NCBI GenBank assembly: GCA_900551645.1
Contig: URWP01000029.1
Location: forward strand, 1-18,935
Length of the DNA: 18,935 nt
Source: an uncultured Bacteroides sp.
GTDB lineage: Bacteria > Bacteroidota > Bacteroidia > Bacteroidales > Bacteroidaceae
Direction of reading: 5' to 3'
Shown: positions 8,647 to 14,688 of the stretch, in pieces
How positions within the stretch are numbered: position 1 is the stretch's first letter
Layout of the letters: each line of letters opens with the position of its first letter
Translations under genes and position numbers: made by a program
Notes under the pieces: model-generated
The model's input: the letters and a program-made list of their open reading frames with translations, nothing else
Databases searched by the model: none
What the model was told of the DNA's origin: nothing

Positions 8647-9242
8647 TGATGACTACAATGACCAACATAGAGGCGGCAAGGAGGATTGCTGCCGAAAATC
8701 ATGTTCTTTTGAGTAAAGAGTCACTTCATGCCTTTGCGGAAATATTGACTCCCCATAAATTCAAAAAAGGGGAACGGGTGTTGGATGCGGGCGATGTGTG
8801 TGTGTCCATGTTATATATTGAAAAGGGCATGACCCGTCAGTTTTATTTTAAGTATGAAAAAGACTTGACAGAGCATATCGGTTACGAAGGTGATGTTATC
8901 ATTTGTCTGGAAAGTTATTTCAAGCAGGAACCTACTCGCCTGATGATTGAAACATTAGAACCTACGATTGCATGGGAAATTCCTAAAAAACAGGTAGAGG
9001 AGCTGGCTGCCACAAATATTGAAATAGCTACTCTATACCGCCGTTTCTTTGAAGAGTCACTGATTGAGTCGCAGATAAAAGCCGATACCTTACGTTTTGA
9101 ACCGGCACATGAGCGCTATAATAAATTATTGCAGCTCCATCCGGAAATCTTGAAGCGAGCTCCGCTGGTATATATTGCGTCGCTGCTTCAGATGACTCCC
9201 GAAACATTAAGCCGTGTTCGTTCTGCCGGACTGAATGCTTGA
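8646..9242 (+). CDS. Crp/Fnr-family transcription regulator
   Basis: This is a 198-residue DNA-binding regulator. Residues about 25-115 form a cNMP-type beta-roll sensor (FKKGERVLDAGD, then GYEGDVIICLE). A long dimer helix follows (about 118-150), then a short C-terminal helix-turn-helix. The recognition helix TPETLSR carries E186, S189 and R190, the ExxSR arrangement by which FNR reads TTGAT half-sites. The cAMP-contacting residues of CRP are not evident. There is no N-terminal cysteine cluster for an Fe-S centre (only C52 and C87), so the signal is unknown. The ATG overlaps the YitT stop; a second ATG follows directly and another at codon 5, so the exact start is uncertain by a few residues. 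It may control its own operon through the site at 7696-7709. Confidence 0.92.
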   Translation: MMTTMTNIEAARRIAAENHVLLSKESLHAFAEILTPHKFKKGERVLDAGDVCVSMLYIEKGMTRQFYFKYEKDLTEHIGYEGDVIICLESYFKQEPTRLMIETLEPTIAWEIPKKQVEELAATNIEIATLYRRFFEESLIESQIKADTLRFEPAHERYNKLLQLHPEILKRAPLVYIASLLQMTPETLSRVRSAGLNA

Positions 9243-9247
9243 TAGCT

Positions 9248-10492
9248 TTAAAATAAAACTAATCCGGCTTCGAACACACCTTTATCTTCAAACTTGTTTC
9301 CTTGATAGGTCTGGGTCCAGTTGTAGCCTCCTGCTGCAAAGATACCCAGACGTTTCAGTATCTGATATTCCAGACTGATACGTGGCTCGATGGCATACAT
9401 ACGTGCAGGAAGTCCTGCTTGTTTGTTGTCGAGCGTTTCGATATGGTAGTAACCTATATCACCATTGAGTGTCAGTCTGGAAGTAAGAGGAATGTATATT
9501 CCTGCGCGGTAGAATCCGCTGAATGAGAAGCTCAGATTTGTGTCCAGATAGTAGGCACCTGCACCTAGTTGGGTGTAAGTATAGCGGTTTTTAAAGCGGA
9601 CCGCAAGATTGGCTTTGTTGGCATTCCCGCCGGAAATCAGCATTTGAGTACGGGTTTGAGGCTTGAGGTTGACAATTCCCCACTGGTGGGCAGTACTGTC
9701 AGCGCTGATGTTGACAATTCCTACCTGAAGGCCACTTCTCCCTTCGTTACTGAAATTGGCGATGCCCAATTGAAGTCCCTTGTTCTTTTCACTATAGTTG
9801 GCACAGGCCAGCTGTAGTCCCTGGTTGGTAACACTTACATTTCCTAATCCTGCCAGCTGTACTCCTTGACAGGATTTTCCTGCTACGTTCAGCAAGCTTG
9901 TTATCTGTGCTCCTTTGCTGTCTTCACCGCAGGCATTCATCAGGCCTCCGATGGCGATCCCCTGATAATTCTTGCGGTTGATGTTCGCGAGTCCTGCCAG
10001 ATGAAATCCTGTCGCATTTTTTCCTGACAGATTGATAAGCCCGCTGATACTTACTCCGTTTAGGGAAGTTCCTCCTACGTTTCCCAAAGCAGAGAACTGT
10101 ATACCGCTGACTTGTTTTCCGCCTATATTCATCAGGCCACTCAATGCTACTCCATTCAGGTTATTCCCGGTGACATTCGCTATACTACTTATGACAACTC
10201 CCGAAGTGTTCAGACCGGAAATGTTAGTAATACCAGATAACTGGAAACCATAGGCGTTTCCTTGTACGGTGCTGGAGATAACATTAATTCCTACACCGTT
10301 CAGCTGGGAAAAATGACTCAGTAGTCCGATATTCAGGTAGGTTTGTTTAGGGTCTTTGTGGTGGTTGGTAATATTCAGAGAAATATTCGGACCTTTCTTC
10401 AGTCCTATTTGTTTCTGTGCCTGTAGTGGGGATATTCCTGCCAGGCAACCACCCAGCAGGAACCACGCCATTGTTCGTACGTTCAGTTTCAT
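9248..10492 (-). CDS. Secreted 16-residue-repeat protein with barrel-like C-terminus
   Basis: This 414-residue envelope protein has no assigned function. Residues 1-25 are a signal peptide ending in SPLQA. LGGC at 13-16 could be read as a lipobox, but no acidic export signal follows it, so signal peptidase I cleavage is more likely. Residues 66-224 are an unusually exact repeat: glycines at 66, 82, 98, 114, 130, 146, 162, 178, 194 and 210, each 16 apart, with asparagine eight residues later in all but the first repeat. The unit is roughly GhxhSGLxNhxG, and shorter units of 14-15 residues continue to about 265. Residues about 300-414 alternate polar and aromatic strands and end in phenylalanine, as in outer-membrane barrels. 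It resembles surface repeat proteins annotated as LA_2272-like, a name recalled and not checked. The start lies 4 bases after the acyl-CoA ligase stop. Confidence 0.85.
   Translation of the reverse strand: MKLNVRTMAWFLLGGCLAGISPLQAQKQIGLKKGPNISLNITNHHKDPKQTYLNIGLLSHFSQLNGVGINVISSTVQGNAYGFQLSGITNISGLNTSGVVISSIANVTGNNLNGVALSGLMNIGGKQVSGIQFSALGNVGGTSLNGVSISGLINLSGKNATGFHLAGLANINRKNYQGIAIGGLMNACGEDSKGAQITSLLNVAGKSCQGVQLAGLGNVSVTNQGLQLACANYSEKNKGLQLGIANFSNEGRSGLQVGIVNISADSTAHQWGIVNLKPQTRTQMLISGGNANKANLAVRFKNRYTYTQLGAGAYYLDTNLSFSFSGFYRAGIYIPLTSRLTLNGDIGYYHIETLDNKQAGLPARMYAIEPRISLEYQILKRLGIFAAGGYNWTQTYQGNKFEDKGVFEAGLVLF
9821..10297 (-). repeat. Ten consecutive ~16-residue coding repeats
   Basis: This segment encodes residues 66-224 of the repeat protein. 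The period is 48 bases, but the copies have diverged at the DNA level; only the glycine, the small S/A-G-L core and the asparagine are kept. That argues for old duplications held by structure, probably a solenoid or stacked beta-turns, and against recent slippage. Confidence 0.85.
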
Positions 10493-10496
10493 GTCA

Positions 10497-12155
10497 TTAT
10501 TTTACGTCTTGGTAGAGGAAGCGTTTGATACTCTTCTTAGGAGTCTTTTCAAACTCTTCCGGATAGATTTTAACACGTGCTATCTGTGAATATGCCGGAA
10601 GCTCTGCATTGACGGCTACCCGGTTGGCTTCCATGGCTTTTTCAATATCTGTCTGACTGAGTCCGTTGGCATAAGCTTCTTCAAAGTCAGGATAGATAAG
10701 TGCTACGAGTTTGTTGTCGCTTTGTTGGATAACAATATTTTCGCAGACATATGGCATGTTGCTCAGTTTTTCTTCAATCTCTTCCGGATAAATGTTCTGT
10801 CCGGAAGGTCCTAGCAGCATGTTCTTGCTTCGTCCCTTAATGAATACATTGCCTTCTTTATCCATAATTCCAAGGTCACCGGTATGAAGCCATCCTTCGG
10901 CATCGATTACTTGTGCTGTAGCTTCCGGATTCTTGTAATATCCTAACATGACGTTATCACCTCGTGTCAGGATTTCTCCTACAATGTGTTCCGGGTCTTG
11001 ACTGTCAATCTTTACTTCCATTCGGGGAGCGGCTTTGCCGCAGGAGCCTGCCTTGAAGAATTTCCAGTCTTCGTAACAGATGATTGGAGCACATTCGGTC
11101 ATACCGTATCCTACGGTATAAGGGAAATCGATGCTACGGAGCAATTTCTCTACGTCCTGGTTGAAGGCTGCTCCTCCTACTATAACTTCATAGAAATTAC
11201 CTCCAAAGGCCTGTACCATATGCTCGCGGACGGTCTCTTTGATTTTGTCATTGATGACAGGAACCCGGAGCAGAATTTTCATCTTCAGGGTTTCCAAGGT
11301 AGGAAGTACATTCTTCTTGATAATTTTTTCAATAATGAGTGGTACGGCGATGACAATGTGTGGCTTCACTTCTGCAAAGGCCTGGAAAATGATTTTCGGG
11401 CTTGGCATACGTGTCAGGAAGAAAATATGGCACCCTGCGCAGACTTCGTAGATGAATTCGAAGGCCAGACCGTACATGTGTGCCATCGGCAAAATGGATA
11501 TCACCCGACTGCCGGCTTTCAGATTCAGCACTTCGAAAGCGAACTGGGTGTTCGACCAAAGCGCACGGTAGGGAATCATGACCCCTTTGGAGAAACTGGT
11601 GGTACCAGAGGTATAGTTGATGACTGCCAGTTCTTCTGCTTCATCACGCCGGTAGGTGACGTGCTCCTTTCGGAAATTCTTAGGAAATTTTTTGCCGAAT
11701 AGCTCATTCAGGTGTTCCCGTGCATATTCCAGACGTTCGCTCCGGCATACTTGAAGGGTGAAGTCGGTCATCAGAATGATGCCTTCCAGATTGGGCATGG
11801 CAGCTTCGTTCAGTGATTCCCATACTACATCCCCTACAAAGAGTAGACGGGCTTCGGAATGATTGATGATGTTGTGTATGTTGTCTGCCTTGAATTCATG
11901 AAGAATCGGAACAGCCACGGCACCATATGTCAGGATAGCCAGAAATGCTACTCCCCAATGGGAGCTGTTTCGGCCGCATAAGGCCACTTTATCGCCCGGT
12001 TGTATTCCACTTTCAGCTAGTAGGATATGCAGTTTCTCTATCTTGCGGGCCAGATCTTTGTATTGGAGAGTGGCGCCTTTGTAGTCAGTCAGGGCATCCA
12101 TGTCCCAATTCTTTTTGATGCTGTTTTCTATAAAGGCTAAAAAACTTTTTTCCAT
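10497..12155 (-). CDS. AMP-forming long-chain acyl-CoA ligase
   Basis: This is an adenylate-forming enzyme that activates a carboxylic acid, probably a fatty acid, through an acyl-AMP to the CoA thioester. Numbering from the ATG at 12155 gives 552 residues. The motifs are the P-loop-like YTSGTTSFSKG at 181-191, the A5 motif GYGMTE at 349-354, HTGD at 424-427, GRSKNM at 441-446, and near the end KTPKKSIKRF, with K541 the likely A10 lysine. An in-frame ATG at 12257 would add 34 residues, but it lies upstream of the -7 element at 12197-12204, so the inner start is preferred. No membrane segment is evident. The repeat-protein gene begins 4 bases after the stop. The promoter carries two inverted repeats, which suggests dedicated regulation. 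The acyl substrate cannot be read from the sequence. Confidence 0.93.
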   Translation of the reverse strand: MEKSFLAFIENSIKKNWDMDALTDYKGATLQYKDLARKIEKLHILLAESGIQPGDKVALCGRNSSHWGVAFLAILTYGAVAVPILHEFKADNIHNIINHSEARLLFVGDVVWESLNEAAMPNLEGIILMTDFTLQVCRSERLEYAREHLNELFGKKFPKNFRKEHVTYRRDEAEELAVINYTSGTTSFSKGVMIPYRALWSNTQFAFEVLNLKAGSRVISILPMAHMYGLAFEFIYEVCAGCHIFFLTRMPSPKIIFQAFAEVKPHIVIAVPLIIEKIIKKNVLPTLETLKMKILLRVPVINDKIKETVREHMVQAFGGNFYEVIVGGAAFNQDVEKLLRSIDFPYTVGYGMTECAPIICYEDWKFFKAGSCGKAAPRMEVKIDSQDPEHIVGEILTRGDNVMLGYYKNPEATAQVIDAEGWLHTGDLGIMDKEGNVFIKGRSKNMLLGPSGQNIYPEEIEEKLSNMPYVCENIVIQQSDNKLVALIYPDFEEAYANGLSQTDIEKAMEANRVAVNAELPAYSQIARVKIYPEEFEKTPKKSIKRFLYQDVK

Positions 12156-12172
12156 GTTATCGGTATTGTTGA

Positions 12173-12199
12173 TTGCACAAAATGTAATGTACTGTGCAA
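12173..12199. promoter_or_regulatory. Inverted repeat at the acyl-CoA ligase transcription start
   Basis: TTGCACA (12173-12179) and TGTGCAA (12193-12199) are perfect 7-bp arms with a 13-base spacer. The right arm overlaps the TTTG of the minus-strand -7 element and the rest covers the expected start site, a typical place for a repressor. It could alternatively be a weak leader hairpin. Confidence 0.5.
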
Positions 12200-12226
12200 A
12201 TATACTTTTTTTCCAGGTTTTCCCAA
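12197..12226 (-). promoter_or_regulatory. Promoter of the acyl-CoA ligase operon
   Basis: On the minus strand, a TTG at 12224-12226 is followed after 19 bases by TATATTTG at 12197-12204. Both elements and the spacing match the Bacteroidetes sigma factor consensus. The leader to the ATG at 12155 would be about 38 bases. Confidence 0.8.
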
Positions 12227-12242
12227 CGTTTTTCCTGGAAAA
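12209..12242. promoter_or_regulatory. Inverted repeat around the -33 element of the ligase promoter
   Basis: TTTTCCAGG (12209-12217) and CCTGGAAAA (12234-12242) are perfect 9-bp arms with a 16-base spacer, and the -33 TTG sits exactly in the middle. As DNA this is a candidate operator; as RNA it would not be transcribed from this promoter, so a terminator role for this gene is unlikely. Confidence 0.5.
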
Positions 12243-12265
12243 CAGCTTCTTCTTCACAAAAAAAA

Positions 12266-12309
12266 TCCGGAATGAAAGGATTGTATGATAAAAAGCCGTT
12301 CATTCCGGA
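12266..12309 (-). terminator. Terminator of the DUF4494-yggS-DHOD-like operon
   Basis: TCCGGAATGAA (12266-12276) pairs perfectly over 11 bp with TTCATTCCGGA (12299-12309). Read on the minus strand, the hairpin is followed by TTTTTTTT. It starts 36 bases past the stop of the DHOD-like gene and separates that operon from the acyl-CoA ligase promoter. Confidence 0.9.
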
Positions 12310-12344
12310 AGAGCAGTAGAAAAACAAGAGTTGTTATTATAGAT

Positions 12345-13322
12345 TTACTCTTCGTGATTGCTGTAATATTTCATGAACTGGGTACGTTCAAATGGATTGA
12401 TTTCACCAGCTGCAGCGGCATTCATCTTTCCTTTGAATTGTCCGATGGTTTCGTACTCGTTCTCATCCATCCAGGTAGCCAGTTCCTTTTTCATTTCCTC
12501 GATGGTCTTGTTACCATATTGATAGATGGCACTGCAGATTTCTACTGCTGTCGCACCTGCCAGAATGGACTTGATAACTCCTTGGCCGCAATGAACTCCA
12601 CCAGAAATAGCGTAGTCTATTTGAGGAACTTCGGCAGACGAGATAGCTGTCCAACGGATACGGTTGGCCAGTTCACTCGGTGAACTCATAACGTTTGTAG
12701 AGCGGAATGTCAGATCTTTGATATTGATATCCGGTTGGTAGAAACGGTTGAACAGCACTACAGCTGCGGCTCCATTTGCATAAAGTTGGTTGATTAAGGC
12801 AACCGGGTTTGTCAGATTGTTCCCTAATTTCATGATGACTGGGATGTTGACTGCTTTCTTGATATGGCGCAGAATGTCGATATGTTGTTGCTCGAATGCC
12901 CCGAAAGTATATTGTTTACTGGTTTGTAATGCCAGAATGTTGATTTCCAAAGCATCGGCTCCAGCTTGTTCCATCAGTTTGGCAAAATCAACCCACTCAT
13001 TGTCACTGTAGCAGTTGATGCTGGCGATGATGGGAATGGTACAGATTTTTTTAGCTTCTTCAATGATACTGATGTGTTCATTTAAAGCATGTGAGCGTAC
13101 ATATACTCCCAGATAGTCGTCTGCTTCGGGAGATCCATATCCCTGCATCTGTCCGGTCTGCATATTAATCTGCTCTTCAAATACTGATTTTAATACTACG
13201 GCTCCGGCTCCAGCCTGTTCGAGCTTCTGTATTTTTTCTGCGCTGTTGGTCAGTCCGGAACTACCGATGATAATCGGGTTTTTCAGTTTCAGTCCCGCAA
13301 AAATTGTGTTAAGTTGTGCCAT
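12345..13322 (-). CDS. Dihydroorotate dehydrogenase-like flavoprotein
   Basis: This is a 325-residue TIM-barrel protein of the DHOD-like group, probably FMN-binding. Conserved parts are NPIIIGSSGLT (15-25), K165 in VIMKLGNN, and the phosphate-binding ISGGVHCGQGVIKSILAGA (239-257). The class 1 catalytic loop, normally ELNLSCPN, reads EINILALQ at 126-133, with alanine (A131) where the base cysteine should be. A true PyrD activity is therefore doubtful; the family is usually annotated only as dihydroorotate-dehydrogenase-like, and its substrate is unknown. The ATG is 10 bases after the yggS stop, in an operon with yggS and a DUF4494-type gene. A strong terminator follows. No pyrimidine gene is nearby. 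Confidence 0.9.
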   Translation of the reverse strand: MAQLNTIFAGLKLKNPIIIGSSGLTNSAEKIQKLEQAGAGAVVLKSVFEEQINMQTGQMQGYGSPEADDYLGVYVRSHALNEHISIIEEAKKICTIPIIASINCYSDNEWVDFAKLMEQAGADALEINILALQTSKQYTFGAFEQQHIDILRHIKKAVNIPVIMKLGNNLTNPVALINQLYANGAAAVVLFNRFYQPDINIKDLTFRSTNVMSSPSELANRIRWTAISSAEVPQIDYAISGGVHCGQGVIKSILAGATAVEICSAIYQYGNKTIEEMKKELATWMDENEYETIGQFKGKMNAAAAGEINPFERTQFMKYYSNHEE

Positions 13323-13332
13323 ATAGATTGAT

Positions 13333-14001
13333 TTAATAGTTACGTTCTCCGAAAATTTTGCTTCCTACACGTACCAATGTACTTCCTTCTTCGATAGCTA
13401 ATTGATAATCATGCGACATTCCCATGGAAATTTCCTTGAATGTATCTGTATCTGTAAAATATTTCTGTTTCAGTTCCTGGAAGAAATCATGTAAGGTTTT
13501 GAATTCCTGTCGGATCTGCATCTCATCATCAGTGTTGGTTGCCATTCCCATTACTCCGCAGATACAAATGTTGTTCAATGTTTTCCAATTGCCTTCGTCC
13601 AGCATATCGCGGCATTCTTGTAGTGAAAAACCGTATTTGCTTTCCTCTTGAGCTATATGAATTTCCAACAGACAAGAGATTTTACGTCCTGCTTTGGCTG
13701 CTTGATGATTAATTTCTGTCAGTAGTTTGTAGGTATCGACGGCGTGAATCATTGCTATGTATGGAGCGATATATTTCACTTTATTGGTTTGTAGGTGGCC
13801 GATAAAGTGCCACTCGATATCTTTGGGCAATGAGGCATACTTGTCTGTCAGTTCCTGTACTTTGCTTTCGCCGAATATACGTTGTCCGGCTGTATATGCT
13901 GCTTCTATCGCTTCCTTGGGATGAAACTTGGAAACAGCCACCAACCGTACCTGTTGCGGAATGTCCGCAAGTACTTCTTTCAGATTTTGTTGAATGTCCA
14001 T
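13333..14001 (-). CDS. yggS: YggS/PLPHP pyridoxal-phosphate homeostasis protein
   Basis: This cytoplasmic PLP-binding protein keeps free pyridoxal 5'-phosphate in balance and has no known catalytic role. The 222 residues cover the single TIM-barrel domain of the family. Visible landmarks are VAVSKFHP with the PLP lysine K25, RIFGESKVQEL (41-51), WHFIGHLQTNKVKYI, a late SMGMSHDYQLAIEEGST segment, and VRVGSKIFGER at the C-terminus. It begins 22 bases after the DUF4494-type gene and is followed after 10 bases by the DHOD-like gene. Several PLP enzymes lie in this window (DapL, the class I aminotransferase), but none is in this operon. Confidence 0.96.
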   Translation of the reverse strand: MDIQQNLKEVLADIPQQVRLVAVSKFHPKEAIEAAYTAGQRIFGESKVQELTDKYASLPKDIEWHFIGHLQTNKVKYIAPYIAMIHAVDTYKLLTEINHQAAKAGRKISCLLEIHIAQEESKYGFSLQECRDMLDEGNWKTLNNICICGVMGMATNTDDEMQIRQEFKTLHDFFQELKQKYFTDTDTFKEISMGMSHDYQLAIEEGSTLVRVGSKIFGERNY

Positions 14002-14023
14002 GGTGGCTATGATATATAGGTGA

Positions 14024-14503
14024 TTACCGGTTTGCTGCTTCCGGAAACTCTGGTTTTACGTCCGGTTCTGCCGAATAAGGATATACATCCATGATGGCCG
14101 TTTCGGCAATAGAGGCTATGCTATAGTCAGCCATACTGCCTTGCATGCCTTCATCCAGTTTTTTTACAGCGTCGCGTAAATCTGCAGCTTGTACCAGCAT
14201 GTTGGTGGCAGTCTTTTTTTCAGCTCCACTTTTTTCATCCAGGGTGATGAAATACAGTTTACATTTGAACCAACGGTCTGCTGCGTCTTCCTCGCAAGGA
14301 AACAGTTCGCTGTAGTTTGCACGTTTGATGTCGGCTACGGTAAATTCTCCACTGATAAAAGGAGTTATTTCTTCGATAATACGCGATTCAGCTTCTGTAA
14401 AGCTAAGTGCGTCAACCAAATAGGGCTCCGTTACTTTTTTCGTCATTCCATTTTCGGCGACTTTTTCATAACGGATTTTGCACTCGAACCAATTATGCAT
14501 CAT
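14024..14503 (-). CDS. DUF4494-type protein of unknown function
   Basis: This small acidic cytoplasmic protein has 159 residues, no signal peptide and no membrane segment. It appears to contain two similar halves: WFECKIRYEKVAENGMTKKV with YLVDALSFTEAESRI in the first, and WFKCKLYFITLDEKSGAEKK with MLVQAADLRDAVKKL in the second. This points to an internal duplication of a small alpha/beta unit. It matches what I recall of the Bacteroidetes-restricted DUF4494 family; its role is unknown. It is the first gene of an operon with yggS and the DHOD-like gene, behind a TATCTTTG element. Two ATGs stand in tandem, so the start may be either one. Confidence 0.85.
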   Translation of the reverse strand: MMHNWFECKIRYEKVAENGMTKKVTEPYLVDALSFTEAESRIIEEITPFISGEFTVADIKRANYSELFPCEEDAADRWFKCKLYFITLDEKSGAEKKTATNMLVQAADLRDAVKKLDEGMQGSMADYSIASIAETAIMDVYPYSAEPDVKPEFPEAANR

Positions 14504-14543
14504 AATTCAATGTCTTCTTTAAATTTAAAAATAAATCTTCGTG

Positions 14544-14551
14544 CAAAGATA
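14544..14551 (-). promoter_or_regulatory. Promoter -7 element of the DUF4494-yggS operon
   Basis: On the minus strand this reads TATCTTTG, a full consensus match followed by CACG, 40 bases before the first ATG. No convincing TTG is found 19-21 bases upstream. Confidence 0.65.
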
Positions 14552-14638
14552 CATTAAAATTTTGCTTTCTCCCTTTTTTTTCGATGAATCTTCGAAAGAG
14601 GTTTCTTGAAATCTATTTTCCTTGTAGTTATCAGGATG

Positions 14639-14669
14639 AAAAAAGCCTGGATGTAATAAACCAGGCTTT
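14639..14669 (-). terminator. Terminator of the isomerase-like gene
   Basis: AAAGCCTGG (14642-14650) and CCAGGCTTT (14661-14669) form a perfect 9-bp stem with a 10-base loop. On the minus strand the stem runs into six T residues. It begins 19 bases after the stop codon at 14689. Confidence 0.9.
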
Positions 14670-14688
14670 CTTAAAAGTGATATTTGCT

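Noticed and set aside
9243..9247. Terminator between the convergent Crp/Fnr and repeat-protein genes
   Set aside because: Only 5 bases separate the stops and I see no hairpin with a T run there; termination must occur inside the opposing gene or by Rho.
10445..10492. Lipoprotein reading of the repeat protein (LGGC)
   Set aside because: The cysteine at 16 is in a plausible lipobox, but the peptide continues to a good signal peptidase I site (LQA) and no acidic residues follow the cysteine; kept only as an alternative.
10986..11702. 238-codon open frame on the plus strand
   Set aside because: It lies wholly antisense to the acyl-CoA ligase, whose motifs are intact. The translation has no recognisable domain and no promoter element was noticed before it.
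12156..12257. Longer N-terminus for the acyl-CoA ligase
   Set aside because: The extra 34 codons contain the promoter -7 element, the -33 TTG and both inverted repeats, and the added residues do not look like part of the enzyme family.
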